Source: Bacteroides sp.
Lineage (GTDB): Bacteria; Bacteroidota; Bacteroidia; Bacteroidales; Bacteroidaceae
Length of the DNA: 10,634 bases
NCBI GenBank assembly: GCA_030151845.1
Contig: JASLCM010000101.1
Coordinates: 1-10,634, forward strand
Reading direction: 5' to 3'
The position numbers were made by a program, and so were the translations under genes. A model generated the notes under the pieces. That model saw only the letters and a list, made by a program, of their open reading frames with translations, did no database searches and was not told the DNA's origin. Of this stretch, positions 1-5,920 are shown one piece after another; the first letter of the stretch is position 1, and each line of letters starts with the position of its first letter.

Positions 1-1335
1 CTAGCGGATAAACAAGCTATGGATCAGCTAAAAAAGAGAATGGAAGATATGGAAGAGGGTGATGATATGAACCCTGATTGGAATCTTCACATTGATGCTC
101 CCGATCTATCTAAAAAGATAGAGGAATTATCCGAATTACAAGAGCAGGGAGCTGATGTGCAAATAGCAACTTTCTCTCAACTAAAGGGTTTCCCCTTCTT
201 TAACAGAAGTAACAACTGGCTTTTACCGTTCGATATAACACACTCAAGCATCTACAATGATTATAAGAAAGCGCAAGAAAAAAATACAACATCGGTCTAT
301 ACCTTTATAGAGGGTTTACCCTTCTGTGATAGTGACCGATACTCCATGTGTTTCATGATTGGTGGTATACCGAACTCACAAAGACAGATGATTTTAGAGC
401 AGTTTATTAGTCAGCAGGTAGATGAGAATGAGGAGTTCTTAAAGAGAGCAAAAGATAACAAGAAAAATTTTATAGCCAATCGCTATATCCATGACCTTTA
501 TCGCTTTTTTAACTTAAGCCAAGAACGTCTTGATTTTGAGAATCCATTCAAAATGGATATTAAACTGCATGAAATTGAAGTTCTAAAACCTATTCTACAG
601 AAGAAAGAGCATCTACAAAAAATAGCAGCTCTTAATATGAAAAACCAACATTATCTTGAGGCGCTAGACGTTTATGATCTCTTAGTGGATTTGTCTGAAC
701 CTACAGCCAACCTCTACCAAATGATGGGATTTTGTAACCACAAGATTAAATGGTATGAAGAGGCAATTGAGTGTTACTTAAAGGCTGACATTCTAAAGCC
801 CAATAACTTGTGGACAAACCGAGTGATAGCAAATAGCTATAGACTTCTTCATGAATATGACAAAGCTATAAGCTATTACAAAAAGGTAGAAGAGGTACAG
901 CCTAAGAATAAAACTGTTATTTTTTATCTGGGCTACTGTCTCGCACAACTCAAAAGAGACAGTGAGGCTTTACACTATTTCTTCAAATTAGACTTCATGG
1001 AGGAAAACTCTACTAGAGCCTGGCGAGGAATTAGCTGGAGCTCTTTCATGAGTGGAAAACATGAGCAGGCATTGCGCTATTACAACCAACTATTGGAATA
1101 TAATCCAATAGAAGCAGATTATTTAAATGCAGCACACCTACATTGGTGTTTGGGTAATACACAAGAGGCTTTGAAGTTGTATAAGAGTTTCTACTCCCTT
1201 GTAGGTAAACGAGACACCTTTATCACTTCTTTATATAAAGACTATGAGAGGTTAGAGGAACAAGGATTATCTCGTGAGGATATCCCTCTAATCTATGACC
1301 TAACCTTACTAAACTCTGATAAAGAGAGAAGTTAA
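1..1335 (+). CDS. TPR-repeat protein, 5'-truncated by the window edge
   Basis: This frame is open from base 1 to a TAA at 1333-1335. The first in-window ATG is at 19, but no stop precedes it, so the gene probably begins outside the window and this is its C-terminal part. Counting from that ATG, residues 1-200 form an acidic, aromatic-rich region that I do not recognise (for example FPFFNRSNNWLLPF near residue 58). Residues about 203-390 hold five or six tetratricopeptide units, with signature patches such as YEEAIECYLKADILKPNN, YDKAISYYKKVEEVQPKN, HEQALRYYNQLLEYNP and TQEALKLYKSFYSL. TPR arrays form helical scaffolds for protein binding. No signal peptide or membrane segment is visible in this part, so location is unknown. 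The stop codon overlaps the stop of the oppositely oriented maf gene. A scaffold role is inference; no specific partner can be named. Confidence 0.8.
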   Translation, partial: LADKQAMDQLKKRMEDMEEGDDMNPDWNLHIDAPDLSKKIEELSELQEQGADVQIATFSQLKGFPFFNRSNNWLLPFDITHSSIYNDYKKAQEKNTTSVYTFIEGLPFCDSDRYSMCFMIGGIPNSQRQMILEQFISQQVDENEEFLKRAKDNKKNFIANRYIHDLYRFFNLSQERLDFENPFKMDIKLHEIEVLKPILQKKEHLQKIAALNMKNQHYLEALDVYDLLVDLSEPTANLYQMMGFCNHKIKWYEEAIECYLKADILKPNNLWTNRVIANSYRLLHEYDKAISYYKKVEEVQPKNKTVIFYLGYCLAQLKRDSEALHYFFKLDFMEENSTRAWRGISWSSFMSGKHEQALRYYNQLLEYNPIEADYLNAAHLHWCLGNTQEALKLYKSFYSLVGKRDTFITSLYKDYERLEEQGLSREDIPLIYDLTLLNSDKERS

Positions 1336-1928
1336 TCGTAGGCTAAAAAAGAGAGCAACTCCCGGTATATTTTCTGTATCGGGAGTCCCATTACATTGTA
1401 AAAGCTCCCTTTTATCTCTTCTACTCCTATGAATCCTATCCACTCTTGAATGCCATATGCACCTGCTTTATCCATCGGCTGGTAATGATCTACGTAATAG
1501 ATAATCTCCTGCTCCGTTAATGCAGCAAAACTAACCTCAGTTGTTGAGCTAAAGGTACGCTCTCCTTTTTGAGTCGCAATACAAACTCCTGTAGTAACCT
1601 GATGTTGTTTTCCTGATAGTTTTTTTAGCATTTCAATTGCCTGTAAACGATCTTTGGGCTTACCCAAAACCTCTTCTCCAAGATGAACTACAGTATCGGC
1701 TGTTATAAGAATCTCATTTTCGGCTATTACATTTCGATATGCCTTAGCCTTGTTTTTAGCAATATAGACAGATATTTCCTCTCCTCTTAAATCATTAGGA
1801 TAGGACTCATCAATGTCTGCAATGGTCTTAACTGTAAAATCAATCCCTAACCCACGCAACAACTCTTGTCGGCGTGGTGAATTTGAGGCTAATGTCAACT
1901 TATACCCTTTAAAAAGCTCTAAACCCAT
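1332..1928 (-). CDS. maf: Maf family nucleoside triphosphate pyrophosphatase (dTTP/UTP type)
   Basis: A full-length Maf protein of 198 residues. Maf enzymes hydrolyse non-canonical or selected nucleoside triphosphates to the monophosphate and pyrophosphate in the cytoplasm, and are linked to house-cleaning of the nucleotide pool and to arrest of septum formation. Visible motifs are SNSPRR at residues 15-20, Glu41, Lys58, the catalytic-type Asp78 in TADTVV, GKPKD at 89-93, and DKAGAYGIQ at 153-161 followed by IKGSFYNVMGLP. The DKAGAYGIQ block is typical of the YhdE-like dTTP/UTP branch rather than the YceF-like m7GTP branch. It is the last gene of the minus-strand operon, starting 12 bases after the HAD phosphatase in the same frame but behind two stops (TAA, then TAG two codons later). 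Its stop shares bases with the stop of the TPR gene. Family assignment is firm; substrate preference is inferred from motifs. Confidence 0.93.
   Translation of the reverse strand: MGLELFKGYKLTLASNSPRRQELLRGLGIDFTVKTIADIDESYPNDLRGEEISVYIAKNKAKAYRNVIAENEILITADTVVHLGEEVLGKPKDRLQAIEMLKKLSGKQHQVTTGVCIATQKGERTFSSTTEVSFAALTEQEIIYYVDHYQPMDKAGAYGIQEWIGFIGVEEIKGSFYNVMGLPIQKIYRELLSFLAYD
1345..1386 (-). terminator. Terminator-like hairpin inside the 3' end of maf
   Basis: Bases 1358-1369 pair with 1375-1386 (12 pairs, two of them G-U, loop of 5), with a GC-rich base CTCCCG/CGGGAG. On the minus strand the stem is followed after about 7 bases by a run of six T (complement of 1345-1350), so it could end the maf operon although it lies within the last codons of maf. 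For the + strand TPR transcript the same stem begins 22 bases after the stop codon but has no T run. The U tract is further from the stem than in a classical terminator, so the call is moderate. Confidence 0.4.
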
Positions 1929-1940
1929 ATTTTTCTATTT

Positions 1941-2462
1941 TTACCAACCAAAAGCACCATCTGAGGTCCATTTCTTTTGTGCTTTTAAAACCTGTTCGAT
2001 TATTTCTCTTCCCACTCCATAACCCCCAGGTAGATGAGAAATATACTTCGATACAGCCTTTACTTCGGCTACAGCATCCTTTGGACAACAAGGCAACCCA
2101 CAGGCTTGCAAGACTTCCACATCAGGAATGTCATCTCCAACATAAAGTATCTCCTCGTCTGCTAAATTATACTTAGATTTAAACTGATTGTAGTTCTCGA
2201 TTTTTAATTTCGCACCTAAATAGATATCCTGAACCCCGAGTCCCTCGTAACGTATTCTCACTGCCTCTGTATTTCCTCCTGTTATAATAGCCAGTTGAAA
2301 ACCTTTTTTGACCGCTAATTGCATTGCATAGCCATCTTTTGTGTTAACCGTTCGCATGGGTTCTCCCGAAGGGTGAAGCGGAATCATCTCTGCGCTAAGA
2401 ACACCGTCGACATCAAATATTAGTGCTTTTATTTTTTTTAAATCGTAATTAATTGTACTCAC
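1941..2462 (-). CDS. KdsC-like HAD-IIIA phosphatase
   Basis: A 173-residue cap-less HAD phosphatase of the KdsC/YrbI type. Motif I is FDVDGVL (nucleophile Asp17 and general acid/base Asp19), motif II is IITGG with Thr61, motif III is probably Lys87, and motif IV is GDDIPD with Asp110, Asp111 and Asp114. The C-terminal LPGGYGVGRE tail is typical of KdsC tetramers, where it reaches the neighbouring active site. KdsC converts KDO-8-phosphate to KDO in lipopolysaccharide synthesis. Here the canonical TGR of motif II reads TGG, and no KDO gene is nearby, so the exact substrate is uncertain. The start is a GTG at 2460-2462: no ATG occurs before Asp17, and a TAA two codons upstream blocks extension. 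It lies 6 bases after the DUF2520 gene and 12 before maf, in one operon. Family is certain, substrate inferred. Confidence 0.85.
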   Translation of the reverse strand: MSTINYDLKKIKALIFDVDGVLSAEMIPLHPSGEPMRTVNTKDGYAMQLAVKKGFQLAIITGGNTEAVRIRYEGLGVQDIYLGAKLKIENYNQFKSKYNLADEEILYVGDDIPDVEVLQACGLPCCPKDAVAEVKAVSKYISHLPGGYGVGREIIEQVLKAQKKWTSDGAFGW

Positions 2463-2468
2463 GATACC

Positions 2469-3251
2469 TTATCTTTTATGTTTATAAATACTATTACTTA
2501 TTAATTGATACAGTTGTTGCAACTCTTTATCGCCCGATAACATCTGCATATGGTCTGCCATAACCTCTTGATCGTTGCGTATAGCTGGTCCAGTTTGAGC
2601 ATCAACCGGAGCTATCTCATGTACTTTTTGTGCTGTTTCATCCAATAAAGACAACATGGATTGAAACGGTAATCCTTTATCTTCCAAAAGTTTTGCTGCT
2701 AAAGTATACATGTGATTAGAGAAGTTAGAGGTAAAAACAGCAGCTAAATGCAATGCTTTACGCTGTTCAGAATCGGCTTCCATCACAACCTCCGATAGAT
2801 GAGAAGCTAAATTCAAAAGTTTGAGTCGGTCTTCTTCCCTATTTGCCTCTATAAAAAAAGGTATATTTTTAAAGGAGACAACTCTCTGCTTACTAAAGGT
2901 TTGCATGGGATAAAAAACACCAAACCTATCGGTATAAGAGGAAAAAATAGAGGCAGGAACACTTCCAGCAGTATGTACAAATAGTGCTTTTTCTCTTCCT
3001 TTGATTAGTTCTGGAAGCACTATAGGTAAAGCATCATCCTTTAATGCTACTAAATATAGATCGGCCTCTTTAAGTTCTGAAAAAGAGGTAGTACAAGCAC
3101 AGCCTATCCGATTGGCTAGAAGTTGAGCCGAAGCCAACGTCCGGCTATAAACCTGCAAGACTACTTCTCCCCTCTCTTTTAAGGCACAACCTAGATTCGT
3201 AGCTAAATTTCCTGAACCTATTAATACTATTCTTAATCCACTTGTTTTCAT
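2469..3251 (-). CDS. Rossmann-like oxidoreductase with C-terminal DUF2520
   Basis: A 260-residue protein with an N-terminal dinucleotide-binding fold (IVLIGSGNLATNLG, glycine motif at residues 12-17, as in the F420/NADP oxidoreductase and pyrroline-5-carboxylate reductase relatives). The helical C-terminal half matches the DUF2520 pattern (HLAAVFTSNFSNHMYTLA and later TGPAIRND). NAD(P) binding is a fair inference from the motif; the substrate is not known for this family. Its ATG overlaps the TGA of the small membrane protein upstream by 4 bases (ATGA), which suggests translational coupling. Downstream a single TAA and two codons separate it from the GTG of the KdsC-like gene in the same reading frame. 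No signal peptide, so cytoplasmic. The steady company of phosphatase and Maf suggests a metabolite or cofactor maintenance role, but this is speculation. Confidence 0.85.
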   Translation of the reverse strand: MKTSGLRIVLIGSGNLATNLGCALKERGEVVLQVYSRTLASAQLLANRIGCACTTSFSELKEADLYLVALKDDALPIVLPELIKGREKALFVHTAGSVPASIFSSYTDRFGVFYPMQTFSKQRVVSFKNIPFFIEANREEDRLKLLNLASHLSEVVMEADSEQRKALHLAAVFTSNFSNHMYTLAAKLLEDKGLPFQSMLSLLDETAQKVHEIAPVDAQTGPAIRNDQEVMADHMQMLSGDKELQQLYQLISNSIYKHKR

Positions 3252-3574
3252 TTTGTTGCTATTAAATAGAGTATCGCTCCTACAATTAAGAGAAAAAGAG
3301 GGAATATATAGCCAGACAAAGACCCGATTAAAGATACTATTAAGTTAAAATTCAGTAGCGTCCATAATCCTAAAAGAACTAAACCAACAGATTTGTCCTT
3401 TTTAAAAAGAAAAAACACGATGGAGGTATATAGCAGAATTGTATCTTTTTGAAGAATCCAACCTAATCCTAAAGATGAAAAGTTGAGCAACTCATTTAAA
3501 AGGTATAGAACTCCTAAAAGTAAAAGTGTGATTGCAGTTGCTTTATAAGTATCTTTATGGTTTGCAGCTCCCAT
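3248..3574 (-). CDS. Small multi-pass membrane protein
   Basis: A 108-residue hydrophobic protein of unrecognised function. Hydrophobic stretches lie at about residues 13-32, 45-58, 63-82 and 86-106 (for example AITLLLLGVLYLLNELLNF and IFPLFLLIVGAILYLIA), compatible with four membrane helices. The short connecting segments contain Lys-Lys-Asp-Lys and other charged residues. The overall look resembles the transmembrane region found at the N-terminus of LiaF-like proteins, but I see no diagnostic motif. The start codon overlaps the stop of the nitroreductase gene by one base (TAATG), and its stop overlaps the start of the DUF2520 gene (ATGA). It is therefore embedded in the operon and probably translated by re-initiation. 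No catalytic residues can be proposed. Confidence 0.75.
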   Translation of the reverse strand: MGAANHKDTYKATAITLLLLGVLYLLNELLNFSSLGLGWILQKDTILLYTSIVFFLFKKDKSVGLVLLGLWTLLNFNLIVSLIGSLSGYIFPLFLLIVGAILYLIATK

Positions 3575-4113
3575 TACTCTTGATTTCCAAATTGGTTAAT
3601 ATGAATTTTCTCCCATTGAAGCTTCTCTTCATCAAACGGTTTTCGCTCCGAAGCCTTATGTCCAACTGCTATTAAGGAGAGCACTTGCAGCTGAAGTGGG
3701 ATATTTAAAAGCTCTCGCACATATTCATCCGAAGGAGTTCCCGTTGCCGTAAAACGCTCCCTGATTTGTACCCAACAACTACCTAGCCCCAGATCTTCTG
3801 CTGTAAGCTGTAAGAAAATGGAGGCGATAGAAGCATCTTCAATCCAAACATCACTCTGTAAAGGGTCTGCCACCACAGCAATAACTAAAGGGGCCCCTGC
3901 CAAAAATGCAGATCCATTTTCCTTAGCTTCTGCTAGTTTTTTTATTAACTCGGGTTGGTCTACAGCTATAAATTGCCAAGCATTTGTTCTTTTGGAGGAG
4001 GGAGACATCAAAGCTGCCTTAAAAAGTGAGACAACATGCTCCTGAGAGATAGGCTCTTCTGTAAATTTTCGAGTACTTCTTCTTTTTTTTATTAATTTTA
4101 AAAAGCTATCCAT
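3574..4113 (-). CDS. Nitroreductase family flavoprotein
   Basis: A 179-residue protein of the nitroreductase fold, which binds FMN at a dimer interface and uses NAD(P)H to reduce nitro groups, quinones or related substrates in the cytoplasm. The N-terminal RRSTRKF (residues 11-17) is the usual FMN-phosphate-binding segment. It is followed by SPSSKRTNAWQFIAV, which contacts the flavin, and by LGLGSCWVQIRERF, another conserved part of the fold. The length is at the short end of the family, near the minimal SagB/NfsB-like members. The physiological substrate cannot be read from sequence. It is the first gene of the minus-strand operon; a promoter with a perfect TAnnTTTG box lies about 30 bases upstream. 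Its TAA overlaps the ATG of the next gene by one base. Confidence 0.9.
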   Translation of the reverse strand: MDSFLKLIKKRRSTRKFTEEPISQEHVVSLFKAALMSPSSKRTNAWQFIAVDQPELIKKLAEAKENGSAFLAGAPLVIAVVADPLQSDVWIEDASIASIFLQLTAEDLGLGSCWVQIRERFTATGTPSDEYVRELLNIPLQLQVLSLIAVGHKASERKPFDEEKLQWEKIHINQFGNQE

Positions 4114-4144
4114 AGATTCCTTTTTTTACTTTTAATAACAAAGA

Positions 4145-4175
4145 CAAAGATAAGGATTTAAACCCAAGCTAGAAA
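4145..4175 (-). promoter_or_regulatory. Bacteroidota-type promoter for the nitroreductase-to-maf operon
   Basis: Read on the minus strand, TATCTTTG (4152-4145) is a perfect match to the TAnnTTTG -7 element, and TTTC (4175-4172) stands 19 bases upstream as a one-mismatch -33 element. Transcription would start near 4138-4140, giving a leader of about 25 bases before the ATG at 4113. Identified by pattern only. Confidence 0.5.
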
Positions 4176-4281
4176 AGAGAGTTTGCAAAAGATAAAATAG
4201 ATTTAAGGTTTGCTAAAGCGAAAGAAGTGAACAAGCTGCTATATAGTAGAGTTATTATAGAGGGTATTCCATTATTTAATG

Positions 4282-4289
4282 TAAATTTG
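4282..4289 (+). promoter_or_regulatory. TAnnTTTG -7 box next to the transferase start codon
   Basis: TAAATTTG at 4282-4289 matches the -7 consensus exactly and ends only 4 bases before the ATG at 4294. Its TA is also an in-frame TAA, so the coding region cannot begin further upstream. No TTTG is found 19-21 bases upstream. If used, transcription would start at or next to the ATG, giving a leaderless or nearly leaderless mRNA. A promoter elsewhere in 4114-4281 is equally possible. Confidence 0.3.
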
Positions 4290-4293
4290 TTCT

Positions 4294-5277
4294 ATGCCGT
4301 TGCGATTAACTACATACTATAAATCGAAAGATATTCCTGATTTACCAGGAAATGATATCTTTCATTCTACTGAGTTATTTAAAATATATGAAGCAACTAA
4401 AGGCTATACCCCTATCTTACTAGTTGCTTATCAAAACAATGAGCCCGTTGCTAAAATTCTAGCTACAACCAGACGGAGTAGTCGGTTTTTCTCTCCTTCA
4501 CTAATCAAAAAGTGCGATATTTATGGAAATGGAGAGTATTTCTCTCAGGAGATAGATCAAGAAGAGGTTTTTGGTGTTTTACTAAAACATCTAACAAAAG
4601 AGATTTTTAGAACGGCGAACCTCATTGAGGTTCGGAATCTTCCCACTGGCCTTACTGGTTATAAGCATTTTCGTACCAATAAATACTTTGCAATGAACTG
4701 GCTGCGCGTTAGAAACTCTTTGCATCATGACAAACCTATCGAAACACGCTTTAGTAATTCAAGAATTAGACAAATTAAAAAAGGAATAAAAAATGGAGCA
4801 GAGATTAGTGAAATTCACTCTCTTGAGGAGATTCAGGAGTTTAGCAAAATGCTTAAACGACTCTACTCCGTACACTTAAGAAAGCATTTCCCCCATATCG
4901 AGTTCTTCGAGCATCTAGAGAACTGGATGGGATTAACCAATCAAGGCAATATTTTTGCTGTAAAACACAAAGGCAAAATTATAGGTGGGGCTGTTTGTGT
5001 TTACTCTGGAGAGAATGCCTATCTCTGGTTCTCGGGTGGAATGCGAAAAACCTATGCCTTACAATATCCTGGTGTCTTAGCTGTATGGGCTGCCTTAAAG
5101 AAAACACAAGAAAAAGGGTTTAAACACCTTGAATTTATGGATGTGGGACTCCCTTTCCGCAAGCATACTTACCGAGATTTTGTTCTTCGATTTGGAGGAA
5201 AGCAAAGCAGCACCCGAAGATGGTTTAAATTTAAAAATAATTTTATAAATGATATTTTATTAAAGCTCTATCGATAA
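4294..5277 (+). CDS. FemAB/GNAT-like acyl- or aminoacyl-transferase
   Basis: A 327-residue protein that looks like a two-lobed GNAT-fold transferase of the FemAB or BioF2-like (Acetyltransf_6) kind. The C-terminal lobe carries the recognisable features: GKIIGGAVCVYSGENAYLWFSGG near residues 226-248, then AVWAALKKTQEKGFKHLEFMDVG and a terminal RFGGK segment, all typical of this group. The middle holds a basic helix (RIRQIKKGIKNGAEISEI) that in relatives precedes the second GNAT domain. Relatives transfer amino acids or acyl groups to peptidoglycan precursors, lipids or sugars; the substrate here is unknown. No signal peptide is seen, so it is probably cytoplasmic, perhaps membrane-associated. 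It stands alone, divergent from the nitroreductase operon and 171 bases before mce. The ATG is the only possible start, because an in-frame TAA lies at 4282-4284. Confidence 0.75.
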   Translation: MPLRLTTYYKSKDIPDLPGNDIFHSTELFKIYEATKGYTPILLVAYQNNEPVAKILATTRRSSRFFSPSLIKKCDIYGNGEYFSQEIDQEEVFGVLLKHLTKEIFRTANLIEVRNLPTGLTGYKHFRTNKYFAMNWLRVRNSLHHDKPIETRFSNSRIRQIKKGIKNGAEISEIHSLEEIQEFSKMLKRLYSVHLRKHFPHIEFFEHLENWMGLTNQGNIFAVKHKGKIIGGAVCVYSGENAYLWFSGGMRKTYALQYPGVLAVWAALKKTQEKGFKHLEFMDVGLPFRKHTYRDFVLRFGGKQSSTRRWFKFKNNFINDILLKLYR

Positions 5278-5366
5278 GTTTACAAAACAGCCGTTACGTA
5301 TGAGTTTGAATGGCCTTCTATAACCGTAATATTCTAACTTCGAAAGACAATTTATATATAGAATTA

Positions 5367-5398
5367 TTTCTTTATTAAGTTATAATTAACTTTATTTG
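5367..5398 (+). promoter_or_regulatory. Weak promoter candidate for the mce-mmd operon
   Basis: TTTC at 5367-5370 and TTTATTTG at 5391-5398, spaced by 20 bases, resemble the Bacteroidota -33 (TTTG) and -7 (TAnnTTTG) elements with one mismatch each. A start near 5403 would give a leader of about 46 bases. The rest of the 171-base gap 5278-5448 is AT-rich; I see no gene in it and no convincing terminator for the upstream transferase gene. Confidence 0.3.
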
Positions 5399-5448
5399 TA
5401 AGAGGTAAAAGGCGAAATTAAAGATAACTAACCATAATATAAACAGTT

Positions 5449-5853
5449 ATGAAAATCTCACACATTGAACATTTAGGGATTGCTGTAAAAAGCATCGAAG
5501 AAGCCCTAACCTACTACGAAGGCGTATTAGGTCTAAAGTGCTACAACATTGAAACTGTAGAGGATCAAAAAGTAAAAACTGCCTTTCTTAAAGTTGGAGA
5601 GACAAAGATAGAACTGTTAGAAGCAACAAGCCCTGATAGTCCTGTAGCTAAATTTATCGAGAAAAGAGGTGAAGGAGTGCATCATGTTGCCTATGCCGTT
5701 GAAGACGGAGTTGCTAATGCGTTAGCAGAATCTGAGGAAAAAGGTATTCGTCTGATCGATAAACAACCAAGAAAAGGTGCAGAAGGTTTACACATAGCTT
5801 TCTTACACCCAAAATCTACCTACGGAGTTCTTACTGAGCTTTGCGAAGGATAA
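5449..5853 (+). CDS. mce: Methylmalonyl-CoA epimerase
   Basis: A 134-residue vicinal-oxygen-chelate (glyoxalase-fold) protein that interconverts (R)- and (S)-methylmalonyl-CoA. Opening IEHLGIAV, central GEGVHHVAYAV and closing HPKSTYGVLTELCE are hallmark blocks. Aligning from memory with the Propionibacterium shermanii enzyme gives metal ligands His8, Glu55, His79 and Glu130, all present. The position of its Glu48 is Thr44 here, as I believe is common in other bacterial forms. The enzyme is cytoplasmic. It links methylmalonyl-CoA mutase, which makes the R form from succinyl-CoA and is not in this window, to the decarboxylase encoded just downstream, which uses the S form. It is the first gene of the operon, 67 bases before mmdA. 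The ATG sits after an AT-rich stretch with no Shine-Dalgarno. The function is well supported by both sequence and context. Confidence 0.93.
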   Translation: MKISHIEHLGIAVKSIEEALTYYEGVLGLKCYNIETVEDQKVKTAFLKVGETKIELLEATSPDSPVAKFIEKRGEGVHHVAYAVEDGVANALAESEEKGIRLIDKQPRKGAEGLHIAFLHPKSTYGVLTELCEG

Positions 5854-5866
5854 CAACTAAATTAAC

Positions 5867-5895
5867 AGCACGAGAAATTACTTAATTTTCGTGTT
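5867..5895 (+). other. Intercistronic stem-loop between mce and mmdA
   Basis: CACGA (5869-5873) pairs with TCGTG (5889-5893), and AAATT (5875-5879) pairs with AATTT (5884-5888). Base 5874 is bulged, the loop is ACTT, and one or two further weak pairs flank the base. No T run follows, so it is unlikely to be a terminator; it may stabilise mRNA ends or tune expression between mce and mmdA. An in-frame GTG at 5891 lies inside the stem and is a poor start candidate. Confidence 0.4.
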
Positions 5896-5920
5896 ATCAA
5901 TCAATATAAAATTAAAATTC

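Noticed and set aside
1813..2176. Three short open frames of 60-69 codons on both strands across the maf and HAD phosphatase genes
   Set aside because: They overlap conserved coding sequence of recognised families in other frames and show no domain or promoter of their own.
3818..4045. 75-codon + strand frame inside the nitroreductase gene
   Set aside because: It is antisense to the conserved core of the nitroreductase and has no supporting motif.
5278..5448. Small gene or terminator after the FemAB-like gene
   Set aside because: Short ATG-to-stop frames have no family resemblance, and no GC-rich stem followed by T residues could be found.
5891..5920. GTG at 5891 as the start of mmdA
   Set aside because: It adds ten residues not typical of the family and lies in a hairpin stem; the ATG at 5921 gives the usual length and N-terminus.
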